A DNA stretch of 64,000 nucleotides from Achromobacter sp. MYb9 (lineage in GTDB: Bacteria; Pseudomonadota; Gammaproteobacteria; Burkholderiales; Burkholderiaceae_B). The notes under the pieces were generated by a model, which searched no databases, was not told where the DNA came from, and was given only the letters and a program-made list of their open reading frames with translations. The stretch lies in contig NZ_PCOQ01000006.1 in assembly GCF_002975275.1 (NCBI RefSeq), positions 62,001-126,000 of the forward strand, given 5' to 3'. The stretch's first letter is position 1, and every line of letters starts with the position of its first letter. The position numbers were made by a program, and so were the translations under genes. This document shows, piece by piece, positions 18,224-30,155 of the stretch.

Positions 18224-19633
18224 ATGTCACAACCGCATGAATTGTCCGCCCAGGAATTGCTGCACGCCTACCGCGACAAGTCGCTTTCGCCCGTTGAAGC
18301 CACCCGCGCCGTGCTGGGACACATCGAACGCTGGGAACCGCACCTGAAAGCCACCTATGCGCTGGATCCCGACGCCGCGCTGGCGATGGCGCGGGCATCG
18401 GAAGCCCGCTGGATGAAAGGCGAACCGCTGTCCTCGGGCGGTTACACGCTGGACGGCGTGCCCGCCACCATCAAAGAGAACATCGCCACCCGTGGCACGC
18501 CCATTCCGCTGGGCACCGCCGCCACCGACCTGACGCCGGCCGCCGCCGACGCGCCCCCCGCCGCCCGCATGCGCGAAGCTGGCGCCGTGCTGCTGGGCAA
18601 GACCACCATGCCCGATTACGGCATGCTGTCCTCGGGGCTGTCGAGCTTTCACGAACTGACGCGCAACCCCTGGGATCTTTCCAAGAATCCCGGCGGTTCC
18701 AGCGCGGGCGCGGGCGCCGCTGCCGCCGCCGGTTACGGGCCTCTGCATATCGGCACCGACATTGGCGGTTCCGTCCGCCTGCCGGCCGCCTGGTGCGGCA
18801 TCGCCACGCTGAAACCCAGCCTGGGCCGCATCCCGATCGACCCGCCGTTCATGGGCCGCTGCGCCGGCCCCATGACGCGCACCATCACGGACACGGCGTT
18901 AATGATGGGCGTGCTGTCGCAGCCCGACGCGCGCGACCACATGAGCCTTCCCTTCCAGGACTTCGACTGGCTGAACCTGGCGCAGGACGTGCGCGGCCTG
19001 CGGATCGGCCTCTTGATGGACGCCGGCTGCGGCCTGCCGCTAGACCCCGAGGTGCGCGACGCGGTGCAGGCCGCCGCCCAAGCCTTCGAGGCCGCCGGTG
19101 CCGTCGTCACCCCGATGCTGCCCTGGATGACGCCCGACATGCTGGACGGCGTGGACCGCTTCTGGCGCACGCGTTCGGCGATCGATCTTGCCGCGCTGCC
19201 CGAAGCGCGCCGCGCGACAATCCTGCCCTTCATCCGCGCCTGGGCGGAAAGCGGCGGCGGGCAGTCTGGCGAAGCCGTCTTCCGCAGCTACTACGAAACC
19301 CTGAACGTGCGTGCCAAGACCGTGGCGGCCTGCGCCCCGTTCGACTACGTGCTCTCGCCCGTGGCGCCCGTGGTGGCCTACAACGCCGAATGGCCGTCGC
19401 CCACCAATGAAGTCGCCACCACCATGCACCACATCGGCTTCACGCTGCCCTTCAACATGAGCGAACAGCCAGCCGCGTCCGTCAATTGCGGCTATACGCG
19501 GGCGGGCCTGCCCATCGGGCTGCAGATCGCCGGCGCGCGTTTCGACGATCTGGGCGTGCTGCGCGTGGCGCACGCCTGGGAACAGATGCGTCCCGCGCAG
19601 CATCCGTGGCCCCAGCCGCCCCAAGCGAACTGA
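18224..19633 (+). CDS. Amidase signature family hydrolase
   Basis: A 469-residue amidase that cleaves a carboxamide to acid and ammonia. The Ser-cisSer-Lys triad is complete: Lys84 in PATIKENIA, Ser160 in NPGGSSAGAG and the nucleophile Ser183 in TDIGGSVRLPA. No signal peptide is seen, so it acts in the cytoplasm, on imported substrate. It sits between the ABC transporter and the second M81 gene in one colinear cluster. This supports a pathway that imports an amide- or peptide-bonded compound and hydrolyses it. The family is broad, so the substrate is unassigned. Confidence 0.92.
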   Translation: MSQPHELSAQELLHAYRDKSLSPVEATRAVLGHIERWEPHLKATYALDPDAALAMARASEARWMKGEPLSSGGYTLDGVPATIKENIATRGTPIPLGTAATDLTPAAADAPPAARMREAGAVLLGKTTMPDYGMLSSGLSSFHELTRNPWDLSKNPGGSSAGAGAAAAAGYGPLHIGTDIGGSVRLPAAWCGIATLKPSLGRIPIDPPFMGRCAGPMTRTITDTALMMGVLSQPDARDHMSLPFQDFDWLNLAQDVRGLRIGLLMDAGCGLPLDPEVRDAVQAAAQAFEAAGAVVTPMLPWMTPDMLDGVDRFWRTRSAIDLAALPEARRATILPFIRAWAESGGGQSGEAVFRSYYETLNVRAKTVAACAPFDYVLSPVAPVVAYNAEWPSPTNEVATTMHHIGFTLPFNMSEQPAASVNCGYTRAGLPIGLQIAGARFDDLGVLRVAHAWEQMRPAQHPWPQPPQAN

Positions 19634-19661
19634 CTTTCCACAGCAACCCACAGGAATTCCC

Positions 19662-21137
19662 ATGCGTTGGCTTTTGGCAATGATCAAGCACGAAACGAAT
19701 ACCTATTCGCCCGTGCCGACCCCGCTGGAACGCTTTTTCCGCGGCAATCCCGAAATCCTGGCCGGCGAACGCGCCATCAAGGCCTACGAGAACACCGATA
19801 GCGGATTGGGCGGGTATATCGAAGTGGCCCGCCGCGAAGGCGCCGACATCGTCGTGCCCGTCGCGGCCGAGTCCTGGCCAAGCGGCCCCGCCAGCGCCCA
19901 GACGCATGAACAACTGTGCAAGCTGGTCCTGGACCAGGTCAAACTGGGCGGCTTCGACGCCATTCTGCTGGACCTGCACGGCGCGATGGTGGCCGAAGGC
20001 GTAGAAGACGCCGAGGGCGACCTGCTGCGCCGCCTGCGCGAAATCGACCCCAAGACGCCGGTCGCCGTCACGCTGGACATGCATGCCAATGTCTACGACG
20101 ACATCGTGGACAACGCTACCGTCATCAGCGGCTTCCACACCTATCCCCATGTTGACATCCGCGAAGCCGGCGTGCGCGCCGCCAACGTGATCGTGCGCAC
20201 GCTCAAGGGCGAAATCCACCCCGTCATGAGCTGGGCCAACAAGCCGATGCTGCCGCACATCATGTGCCAAGGCACGCACGCCGCGCCGAACAAACCCTTG
20301 CAGGAACGCTGCAAGGAGCTGGAGGCCAACGGCGTGCTGGCGGCTTCCGTGTTCGTGGGCTTCCCGCATGCCGACATCCGCGAAGCCGGCCTGAGCGCGG
20401 TCGTCTGTACGGACGGCAAGCCGGACGAGGCACGGCAATACCGTGACGAACTGCTGGAACGCGCCTGGGCCGGCCGGGCGGACTGGGTATTCCACCCCGA
20501 ACCGCTGGCGCCCACCATTGCCCGCGCGAAGACGATCGAACAGGGCCCCGTCGTGCTGCTGGACCACTTCGACAACACCGGTTCGGGCGGCACCATGGAC
20601 ACCACGGCCGTGCTGGCCGAAGTGCTGCGCCAGGAATTGGACAACGTCGTCTTCTACGCCATTTGCGACCCCCAGGCCGCGACCGAAGCCGCCGCCGCCG
20701 GCGTGGGCGCCACCGTCACGCTGAAATTGGGTGGCAAGCTGGCCATGCCCGCCATCAAGGAAGCCAGCGAACCGCTGGAAGTGACCGGCCGCGTCAAACT
20801 CGTGTTCGACGGCGTCTACCTGAGCCGCGGGCCGATGTACCGGGGCGTGCGCAACGACACCGGCCTGACCGTCGTCATCGACACGGGCCGCGTCGAAATC
20901 GTGGTGGTGTCGCGCCACCAGGAGCCCTTCGACATCAATTGCCTGCTGTCGGCCGGCATCGATCCGCTGCAAAAGCGCTATGTCGTCCTGAAAAGCCGCG
21001 TGCACTGGCGCGCGGGCTTCTCGGACATGGCGACCGAAGTCATCGAATGCACGGGCGTGGGCGTCACCACCTCCGACTACAGCCAATTGGATTTCAAGCA
21101 CGTCCGCCGTCCGATTTACCCGCTGGATCCGCTGTAA
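19662..21137 (+). CDS. M81 family metallopeptidase (MlrC-like), second copy
   Basis: A 491-residue paralogue of the M81 protein at 11445. It keeps HETNTYS with His10, LLDLHGAMVAEG near 105, LDMHANVYDD near 140, GFHTYPHVDIREAG near 160 and FDNTGSGGTMDTTAVL near 305. Outside these motifs the two copies differ clearly (for example SWANKPMLPHIMCQG here against LRALPYLISLCWQS there), so they are not a recent duplication and may have different substrates. It follows the amidase gene by 28 bases and is followed by an intrinsic terminator, marking the end of the cluster. Confidence 0.88.
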   Translation: MRWLLAMIKHETNTYSPVPTPLERFFRGNPEILAGERAIKAYENTDSGLGGYIEVARREGADIVVPVAAESWPSGPASAQTHEQLCKLVLDQVKLGGFDAILLDLHGAMVAEGVEDAEGDLLRRLREIDPKTPVAVTLDMHANVYDDIVDNATVISGFHTYPHVDIREAGVRAANVIVRTLKGEIHPVMSWANKPMLPHIMCQGTHAAPNKPLQERCKELEANGVLAASVFVGFPHADIREAGLSAVVCTDGKPDEARQYRDELLERAWAGRADWVFHPEPLAPTIARAKTIEQGPVVLLDHFDNTGSGGTMDTTAVLAEVLRQELDNVVFYAICDPQAATEAAAAGVGATVTLKLGGKLAMPAIKEASEPLEVTGRVKLVFDGVYLSRGPMYRGVRNDTGLTVVIDTGRVEIVVVSRHQEPFDINCLLSAGIDPLQKRYVVLKSRVHWRAGFSDMATEVIECTGVGVTTSDYSQLDFKHVRRPIYPLDPL

Positions 21138-21211
21138 TCCAGCGCCAAGCCGTCATATTGCAGGGATAAGTCCCCGCCGCGCGCGCTTTGCGCGCCTGTT
21201 ACCTCCGGTAG

Positions 21212-21243
21212 AAGGCCGGCGCTTGTGCGCTGGCCTTTCATTT
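21212..21243 (+). terminator. Terminator after the M81/ABC/amidase cluster
   Basis: An 11-bp stem with one G-U pair (21212-21222 with 21227-21237) and loop TTGT, followed by TTTCATTTT. It lies 75 bases after the second M81 stop. Confidence 0.7.
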
Positions 21244-21424
21244 TGAAATCTTCGGTAACTGCGCGCACGCTCAGGTTACGGCGCGCCTCGGTATACTCGC
21301 CGCGGGCCCTTACAGGCCGATGAATACGTGTATACCGACGGCGGCTGCTGGCCGCCAAGGCGCGATGGCAATAAACGCCTCGCCTGTCGGATATGACTCG
21401 ATAATCAACGAAAAAAGCAGAACG

Positions 21425-23380
21425 ATGAAAAAGAGCGTAGCGATCACCCTCGGCGTGGTCATAGTGGGAGCGGGAAGCTGGGTAGGCGCCACGTGGTACA
21501 CCGGCAAACGTATTGAGGAAAGCTCGCAGCGCCATCTGGCCGAAGCCAACGAAAAACTGGCCAAGCTGACGCCGCTGTTCGGCCTGCGCATCGATCAGCT
21601 GAAGTACGAACGCAGCCTGTTCTCGACTCAGGCGCGCTATGGCTTGTCGCTCGTCAAGAACGACAAGAGCCCGGACGCCATGCCCGCCGGCATGATCGAA
21701 TTCGACGCCGTCGTCGAACACGGCCCCTTCCCCAAGAGCGCCCTGGCAACCGGCGCCCTTGCGCCCAAGCTGGCTTACGTCCATGCCGAAATGGCCAAGA
21801 CGGACAACCTGAAGGAAGTGTTCGAACTGACCAAGGGCGTATCGCCGCTGATCAGCGACGCCACCATCAGCTACAGCGGCGTCACCAGTTCCACGTCCAA
21901 GATCGCCCCGGTCAAGATCACGCATGAAGGCACCTCGGTGGATTTCAGCGGCATGGTCGTGACCGGCGACTTCGATCGCAATCTGCAAGGCGTGACCGCG
22001 CGCGGCGTGATGGACACGCTGACGATCGACGCCTCGAAGAGCAGCGACCCGGCCAAGGTTTCCATCGCCGGCATGACGATCGACGCCAACAGCCGCGTAG
22101 GCAAGTTCGGCGTGTCGATTGGTGATTCCGACCTGAAGATCAAGCGCATCGACGTCACCCGCCCCGAAGACGACATCAAGCTGTCGCTGGACAACTTCGG
22201 CTACGGCGTGAAGCTGTCGGAAGACGACAAGTCGATCAACGTGCAAGCCGCCTACCAGACCGGCGACATCATCGTGAACGACGTCGCGCTCGGCAACGGC
22301 CAGGCCGTGATCAAGCTGGCCAAGCTGGACGGCCAGGCCGTCAAGCAATTGTCGGACACCTACAACCAGTTGGTGCGCCAGTACATGGCGAGCACCGAAG
22401 ACGAAGGCCTGAAAGACGAGCAGATCCAGGTGCTGCTGGACAACGCCGGCAAGCTGCTGGCGGGCAACCCGTCGTTCAGCATCGATCCGCTCAGCTGGAA
22501 GACCGGCAAGGGCGAAAGCAAGCTGAACTTCACGCTGGACCTGGCCAACCCCGCCGACGTCAAGAACCTGACGCCGCAGGAAATCGCGGTTCAAGCCATC
22601 AAGCGCATCGACGCCACGCTGATCATCTCCAAGCCGATGGTCAAAGACCTGATGACGCAGTACGCCGTCAAGAAGGATGGCATGGCCGCCGACAAGGCTG
22701 CCGAAGAAGCCGAACAAAACGTGCGCCAGATGTCGGGCATGGCTGAAATGTTCAACGTCGGCAAGAACGAAGGCGACAACATCGTCGGCAAGTTCACCTT
22801 CGCCGACGGCATGGGCGACCTGAACGGCAAGAAGATCCCGGCCGACGAACTCTTCTCGGGCCTGCTGGGTGCAGCCGGCATGGATTCCATGGATGAGGAA
22901 CCCGAAGAAGAAACGATGCCGGGCCAGGAAGAGCCCGCGGTGACCGACACCCCGACCGCCGGCATGATGCAGAACTTCGACCTGGACATGGTCAGCAGCA
23001 TGCTCGACGACATGGGTTACACCGTGAAGAAGAGCGACGGCGACGAAGGCCCGGTGCTGGTGCTGGATACCGGCACCACCGGTGCCAGCGACCTGCGCCT
23101 GGAATTCCTGTGCAACGACTTCACCGAGAAATGCCTGGACCTGGTCGTGACGGCCACCTACAAGACCAAGAAGCCGATGGCCTTGAAGGCCATCAACACC
23201 TGGAACCAGGAATACCGCTGGACCCGCGCCTACCTGGACGACAAGAACCAGGCCGTGCTGCAGATGGACATGAACGCCGAAGGCGGCATCGGCAAGGAAA
23301 ACCTGCAGATCCTGCTGAACACCTTCATCAGCATCGCCGAAGACTTCGGCACGCTGAGCAAGGGCACGGCGGCCAAGTAA
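21425..23380 (+). CDS. DUF945 (YdgA-like) family protein
   Basis: A 651-residue envelope protein of the DUF945 family, whose function is poorly defined. An uncleaved N-terminal anchor (about residues 5-24, VAITLGVVIVGAGSWVGATWY) is followed by YTGKRIEESSQRHLAEANEKL, the usual family start. The bulk is a large, probably periplasmic beta-rich domain. An acidic low-complexity stretch rich in Glu and Pro lies at about 495-520. The last 110 residues resemble a YbjN-like domain (LEFLCNDFTEKCLDLVVTATYKT, NTWNQEYRWTRAYLD), so the protein may be a DUF945-YbjN fusion. Start at 21425 was chosen for the anchor. It stands alone, with a terminator after it. Confidence 0.8.
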   Translation: MKKSVAITLGVVIVGAGSWVGATWYTGKRIEESSQRHLAEANEKLAKLTPLFGLRIDQLKYERSLFSTQARYGLSLVKNDKSPDAMPAGMIEFDAVVEHGPFPKSALATGALAPKLAYVHAEMAKTDNLKEVFELTKGVSPLISDATISYSGVTSSTSKIAPVKITHEGTSVDFSGMVVTGDFDRNLQGVTARGVMDTLTIDASKSSDPAKVSIAGMTIDANSRVGKFGVSIGDSDLKIKRIDVTRPEDDIKLSLDNFGYGVKLSEDDKSINVQAAYQTGDIIVNDVALGNGQAVIKLAKLDGQAVKQLSDTYNQLVRQYMASTEDEGLKDEQIQVLLDNAGKLLAGNPSFSIDPLSWKTGKGESKLNFTLDLANPADVKNLTPQEIAVQAIKRIDATLIISKPMVKDLMTQYAVKKDGMAADKAAEEAEQNVRQMSGMAEMFNVGKNEGDNIVGKFTFADGMGDLNGKKIPADELFSGLLGAAGMDSMDEEPEEETMPGQEEPAVTDTPTAGMMQNFDLDMVSSMLDDMGYTVKKSDGDEGPVLVLDTGTTGASDLRLEFLCNDFTEKCLDLVVTATYKTKKPMALKAINTWNQEYRWTRAYLDDKNQAVLQMDMNAEGGIGKENLQILLNTFISIAEDFGTLSKGTAAK

Positions 23381-23403
23381 ACCTGCGTCGCCCCGCCCAA
23401 AGA

Positions 23404-23436
23404 AAAACCCCCATCGAAAAAAGATGGGGGTTTTTT
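23404..23436. terminator. Bidirectional terminator between the DUF945 gene and gcvP
   Basis: AAAACCCCCATC (23404-23415) pairs with GATGGGGGTTTT (23423-23434), with A and T runs on either side, so it can end transcription from both directions between the convergent genes. Confidence 0.88.
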
Positions 23437-23497
23437 ATTGCCTGCGGGATCCGTCACATCAGGATCCATGCCCGGCTTGCGCCGGGCAATCATGCCA

Positions 23498-26371
<2,874 letters not shown>

Positions 26372-26439
26372 GGAGAATCTCGGGTGGTAAGTGCGTCAGG
26401 GCGGGCGCGGCGCACAGGCCGCACCCGCCTCGGACCGCT

Positions 26440-26817
26440 TTAGCCGTTGGCGACGGCTTCGTAACCGGCAGCGTCCAGCAGCTTGTCGGCATCGGCGGCG
26501 TTAACCGGCTTGATCTTGAAGATCCAGGCGGTGAAGGCCGATTCATTGATCAGGCTGGGGTTGTTTTCCAGCTCATCGTTGAAAGCGACGATTTCGCCGG
26601 CCACGGGCGCATAGATGTCCGAGGCGGCCTTGACCGATTCGACCACGCCAGCGGTTTCGCCCGCGTTCAGCTTGGCGCCGACCTTCACGTCGCCAACGAA
26701 GACCAGATCGCCCAATTGATCCTGGGCGGTGTCGGTAATGCCGACGACGAACACGTCGCCTTCAGCTTTGACCCATTCGTGGGACTGGGTGTACTTGCGA
26801 TCGGTGGGCAGACTCAT
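26440..26817 (-). CDS. gcvH: Glycine cleavage system H protein
   Basis: A 125-residue lipoyl carrier that shuttles the aminomethyl group between P, T and L proteins. The lipoylated lysine is Lys63 in GVVESVKAASDIYAP, the standard H-protein context. Length is normal. Second gene of the gcvTHP operon, with a 99-base gap after gcvT and a good Shine-Dalgarno sequence (AGGAGTT). Confidence 0.98.
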   Translation of the reverse strand: MSLPTDRKYTQSHEWVKAEGDVFVVGITDTAQDQLGDLVFVGDVKVGAKLNAGETAGVVESVKAASDIYAPVAGEIVAFNDELENNPSLINESAFTAWIFKIKPVNAADADKLLDAAGYEAVANG

Positions 26818-26916
26818 GGGAACTCCTGAGGGAATGCGGGTAGATGAATGGTGTTGCGCGCCTCGCGCGGGCGACGCTTGCCCAGACCGGGCCGGTGCAC
26901 GCGCGAAGCTTCGAGT

Positions 26917-28017
26917 TTACGAGTGTTCGACGGCTTTGCCGTTACGGACAAACGGCAGTTTGCAGACCTGGGCGGGCACCCATTTGCCGCGGATATCGAC
27001 CTCGACCGTATCGCCCGGACGCACGCCTTGCGGCAGGCGGGCAAAACCGATCGACACGCCCAGCGTGGGCGACATCGTGCCGCTGGTGAGCTCGCCCGTG
27101 CCGGCCGGCGTGCGCACGGCCATGTGGGCGCGCATCACGCCGCGCTCTTGCAGCTTCAGGCCGATGAAGGTGGCGGGCGTGGCGAACTGCTCGAGTGCGT
27201 CGCGGCCGATGAAGTGGCGCTCGGCATCCTTCAGGGACACCGTCCAGGTCAGGCCGGCCTGGTTGGGGTGGGTCAGCTCGTCCATGTCCTGGCCGTACAG
27301 GTTCATGCCGGCTTCCAGGCGCAGCGTGTCGCGCGCGCCCAGGCCCGCCGGACGCACGCCCTGGGCAGCCAGATCGCGCCACAGTTGCACGACATCGGCT
27401 GCGGGCAACACGATTTCAAAGCCGTCTTCGCCGGTATAGCCGGTGCGGGCGACAAGCGTGTCGTCGCCCACGATGGCGGCGACGAACGGGGTCAGCGGTT
27501 CCGTGGCGGCTTGCCATGCCGGGCGGGCGGCCCAGACCTTGGCGCGGGCGTTGGGGCCCTGCACGGCCACCATGGCCAGGTCGCGGCGCGGGGTGACGGT
27601 GACATCGAAATTGCCGGCCTGCTTCACGCGCTGCATCCAGGCCATGTCTTTGTCGGCCGTGCCCGCGTTGACCACCACGCGCCATTCATCCGCGGCGAAG
27701 AAGTAGACGATCAGGTCGTCGATGACGCCGCCCTGCGGGTTCAGCATGCAGGTGTACAGCGCCTTGCCCGGCACGGTCAGCTTGGCCACGTCATTGGCGA
27801 CCAACCGCTGCAGGAAGGCAAAGGCGTCCGGGCCGACGACGTCGGCGTTCAGCATGTGGGACACGTCGAACATGCCGGCGTCCTGGCGCACCGCGTGGTG
27901 CTCTTCCAGTTGCGAGCCGTAGGCCAAAGGCATGTCCCATCCGCCGAAATCGACCATTCGGGCGCCGGAGGCGATATGTTCTTCGGCAAGCGGGGTGCGT
28001 TTGAGGGTTGCGGACAT
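26917..28017 (-). CDS. gcvT: Aminomethyltransferase, glycine cleavage T protein
   Basis: A 366-residue tetrahydrofolate-dependent enzyme that releases ammonia from aminomethyl-lipoyl GcvH and forms methylene-tetrahydrofolate. It shows [14 protein letters not shown] near 20, [10 protein letters not shown] near 45 and the folate-site Asp region QDIIVYF-like [11 protein letters not shown] near 105. The start at 28017 gives [10 protein letters not shown], preceded by GGAG; longer frames would run into the riboswitch. First gene of the operon. Confidence 0.97.
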   Translation of the reverse strand: MSATLKRTPLAEEHIASGARMVDFGGWDMPLAYGSQLEEHHAVRQDAGMFDVSHMLNADVVGPDAFAFLQRLVANDVAKLTVPGKALYTCMLNPQGGVIDDLIVYFFAADEWRVVVNAGTADKDMAWMQRVKQAGNFDVTVTPRRDLAMVAVQGPNARAKVWAARPAWQAATEPLTPFVAAIVGDDTLVARTGYTGEDGFEIVLPAADVVQLWRDLAAQGVRPAGLGARDTLRLEAGMNLYGQDMDELTHPNQAGLTWTVSLKDAERHFIGRDALEQFATPATFIGLKLQERGVMRAHMAVRTPAGTGELTSGTMSPTLGVSIGFARLPQGVRPGDTVEVDIRGKWVPAQVCKLPFVRNGKAVEHS

Positions 28018-28106
28018 GCGCGGAAACTCCGGGACGGCAGTGTTGCCAGGGTTACGGAATGCCGGTCGCGGCAGGCGGACGACGCCCGCGCGGCTACGGC
28101 TGAATC

Positions 28107-28226
28107 TTCCGCCCCTCTGTCCTTTTGCCTGAGAGTTGCCCCGCGCGTGGCGGGTTTGCACCTTCGGCGCCTGGGCTACGCGCTATGTCCCTAGTTCAGG
28201 GGCGGCGCCAGGTCTCTCCAGAGTAC
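28107..28226 (-). promoter_or_regulatory. Glycine riboswitch, aptamer II
   Basis: On the minus strand the conserved core is present in order: CTCTGGAGAGACC, GGCGCCGAAGGTGCAA, AACTCTCAGGCAAAAGGACAGAG. The P1 stem is CTCTG with CAGAG. It lies about 90 bases upstream of gcvT and is followed by a short region reaching the gcvT start. By family, glycine binding turns the gcv operon on. Confidence 0.95.
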
Positions 28227-28232
28227 TGTTTT

Positions 28233-28267
28233 GCCCCGTCCACACGGCAAGAAGGCCGGGACAGGGC
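28233..28267 (-). other. Hairpin in the linker of the tandem glycine riboswitch
   Basis: Between the two aptamers the minus strand has GCCCTGTCC (28259-28267) pairing with GGACGGGGC (28233-28241) through one G-U pair, and an inner CGGC/GCCG helix. Tandem glycine riboswitches normally have a short linker, so this roughly 35-base helix is an extra element between aptamers I and II. Confidence 0.65.
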
Positions 28268-28271
28268 AAGC

Positions 28272-28362
28272 ATGTGCGATATCGGTTACCTGAGCGATTC
28301 TGGGCGAATTGCGCCTTCGGCGGCGGCCCGTATTGATAGGCCGCTCTCTCCCGCAAACATGC
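28272..28362 (-). promoter_or_regulatory. Glycine riboswitch, aptamer I
   Basis: On the minus strand: CATGTTTGCGGGAGAGAGC, GCCGCCGAAGGCGCAA, CGCCCAGAATCGCTCAGGTAACCGAT, then CGCACATG. The CATG/TTTGCG and CGCA/CATG ends form P1. GAATCGCTCAGG replaces the usual CTCTCAGG by one base. With aptamer II this makes a tandem riboswitch. Confidence 0.85.
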
Positions 28363-28377
28363 GTGACAGCGGCGCCA

Positions 28378-28406
28378 AGCATACAACGAAAAGAAGTCCT
28401 CCGGAA
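28378..28406 (-). promoter_or_regulatory. Candidate promoter of the gcvTHP operon
   Basis: TTCCGG (28401-28406) and TATGCT (28378-28383), 17 bases apart on the minus strand, lie just upstream of aptamer I and would start transcription a few bases before it. The -35 match is weak; position is the main support. Confidence 0.4.
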
Positions 28407-28510
28407 AGGCCCCCACGCCGCGCACGCTACGCGTGCTTGCTGCCCCCCGAGGGGGCTTTTTCCCCTTGGGGCGGCCCGGCGGGGAGGCGCTGCCCCCAAC
28501 GCCGCCCCTT
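28405..28510. repeat. GC-rich intergenic palindromic repeat, second site
   Basis: A string of palindromes (GCACGCTACGCGTGC, CCCCCCGAGGGGG, CCCCTTGGGG) like that at 11226-11330. It lies between the 3' end of the ZIP gene and the gcv promoter and may serve as the end of ZIP transcription. Confidence 0.5.
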
Positions 28511-28526
28511 CTGCCACATGGCCGGG

Positions 28527-29420
28527 TCAGCCCAACGCCGTGTCCAGCAGCATCATCAACACGAAGCCGATCATCAAACCGCAAGTGGCATAGACCTCGT
28601 GCCCTTTGCGGTGCGATTCGGGGATGATCTCGTGGCTGATGACGAACAGCATGGCGCCGGCGGCGAAACCCAGGCCCCAGGGCAGCATTGCCGCGGAGAA
28701 CCCGACGATGGCGGCGCCGATCACCGCGCCCAGCGGTTCAACCAGCCCGGACAACATGCCCAGCGCCACGGCAAAGGCGCGTTTGTAGCCGGCGGCCAGG
28801 AGCGCCACGGCCACCACCAGCCCTTCCGGGATGTCCTGGATGGCGATGCCGGTGGCCAGCGCCGTGCCGCGCACGGGGTCGCTGCCCGCATAGCCCACGC
28901 CGATGGCCAGGCCTTCGGGCAGGTTGTGCAGCGTGATGGCGAACACGAACAGCCAGGTACGGCGCAGGCGATGGGCCTCGATGCCTTCGCGGCCCTTGAT
29001 GAAGTGCTCGTGCGGCAAGGTCCGGTCCATGACGAGCAGGACCGCGGCCCCCAGCAGGATGGCGGCGCCCACCGTCAGGCCGGCGCCCCACGGGCCCATG
29101 CCCTGGGACTCGGCCGCCTCGATGCCCGGCGCCACCAGCGAGAATGCGCTGGCCGCCAGCATCACCCCGGCGCCGAAGCCGAACATGCTGTCCTGCACTT
29201 TTTGCGGGATGGTGCGGGCGAACAGAATGGGCAAGGTGCCCAGCGCCGTGGCGGCCGCGGCCACCAAGCCGCCCAGCAGGGCATCCGCCACATGCGGCGC
29301 CCGCACGTCCAGGTACGCCCAGAGCTGATGCAACGCCAGGCAGGACACCAGGACGGCAAGCGTCCACACGCTGATGCTGGTGGCCGCGGGCCGCACGCGA
29401 TGACGGCTGAAAGTGTTCAT
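28527..29420 (-). CDS. ZIP family divalent metal transporter
   Basis: A 297-residue inner-membrane transporter of the ZIP family, importing zinc, iron or manganese. The two transport motifs are intact: TLHNLPEGLAIG (HNxxE) near 176 and AIQDIPEGLVVA near 208. About eight hydrophobic segments are visible, with the variable loop near 130-165 (DRTLPHEHF). Start at 29420 has AAGGAGGG 9 bases upstream. It follows sodA on the same strand by 31 bases, so they may be cotranscribed; with a Mn-type SOD, manganese is an attractive but unproven substrate. Confidence 0.92.
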   Translation of the reverse strand: MNTFSRHRVRPAATSISVWTLAVLVSCLALHQLWAYLDVRAPHVADALLGGLVAAAATALGTLPILFARTIPQKVQDSMFGFGAGVMLAASAFSLVAPGIEAAESQGMGPWGAGLTVGAAILLGAAVLLVMDRTLPHEHFIKGREGIEAHRLRRTWLFVFAITLHNLPEGLAIGVGYAGSDPVRGTALATGIAIQDIPEGLVVAVALLAAGYKRAFAVALGMLSGLVEPLGAVIGAAIVGFSAAMLPWGLGFAAGAMLFVISHEIIPESHRKGHEVYATCGLMIGFVLMMLLDTALG

Positions 29421-29451
29421 AGGGCCGCTACCCTCCTTGAGAGAGATGGCG

Positions 29452-30066
29452 TTAGCCCTTCGCGGCCGCATAGCGGCGAGCCACTTCGGGCCAGTTCACG
29501 ACATTGTAAAAGGCGCCGATGTATTCCGGGCGGCGGTTCTGGTACTTCAGGTAGTAGGCATGCTCCCACACATCCAGGCCCAGGATGGGGGTGTTGCCCT
29601 GCATCAACGGGCTGTCCTGGTTGGCGCTGCTTTCGACGACCAGCTTACCGGCTGGCGTCACGGACAACCAGGCCCAGCCGCTGCCGAAGCGGGTCAGCGC
29701 GGCCTTGGTGAACGCTTCGCGGAAGGCGGCCAGGCCGCCCAGTTCGGAGTCGATGGCAGCCGCCAGCGCGCCGTCGGGCTCGCCACCGCCTTCGGGCGAC
29801 ATGACCGACCAGAACAGGCTGTGGTTGGCGTGGCCGCCGCCGTGGTTGCGCACCGCGCCGCGGATGGATTCGGGCAGTTGGTCCAGCCGCGCCACCAGCG
29901 CTTCGACGGGCTCGTCGGTGCTGATCCCAGCCCCGTCCAGCGCCGCGTTCAAGCTGGTGACATACGTTTGATGGTGCTTGCTGTAGTGGATCTCCATCGT
30001 CATCGCGTCGATGTGAGGTTCCAGGGCGTCATAGGCGTACGGCAGGGTCGGAAGGGTGTAGGCCAT
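29452..30066 (-). CDS. sodA: Superoxide dismutase, Mn type
   Basis: A 204-residue cytoplasmic SOD that converts superoxide to hydrogen peroxide and oxygen. The four metal ligands are visible: His27 in MEIHYSKHH, His83 in [10 protein letters not shown], and Asp166 and His170 in [13 protein letters not shown]. The [10 protein letters not shown] form and the [16 protein letters not shown] region favour manganese over iron. It lies downstream of an AT-rich promoter with an inverted repeat, and upstream of a ZIP metal transporter on the same strand. Confidence 0.95.
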   Translation of the reverse strand: MAYTLPTLPYAYDALEPHIDAMTMEIHYSKHHQTYVTSLNAALDGAGISTDEPVEALVARLDQLPESIRGAVRNHGGGHANHSLFWSVMSPEGGGEPDGALAAAIDSELGGLAAFREAFTKAALTRFGSGWAWLSVTPAGKLVVESSANQDSPLMQGNTPILGLDVWEHAYYLKYQNRRPEYIGAFYNVVNWPEVARRYAAAKG

Positions 30067-30126
30067 GCATGTCTCCGGTGGACCCGCCCTCCAGAGGGAA
30101 GGCGCAAGTCAATATCGAAAACATAA

Positions 30127-30155
30127 ATGATATGTATTTTTATTTGATATCACAA
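30127..30155 (-). promoter_or_regulatory. sodA promoter with a possible operator
   Basis: On the minus strand TTGTGA (30150-30155) and TATCAT (30127-30132) are 17 bases apart, 60 bases upstream of sodA. An interrupted inverted repeat, TGATAT and ATATCA, spans the spacer, in an unusually AT-rich stretch. The position would suit a repressor. sodA is iron-responsive in Bordetella, so Fur is a candidate, but the match to a Fur box is poor. Confidence 0.6.

Noticed and set aside
23469-23486. GCCCGGC/GCCGGGC hairpin at the end of gcvP as a second terminator
   Set aside because: It has no T-run, and the bidirectional terminator at 23404-23436 already explains the convergent ends.
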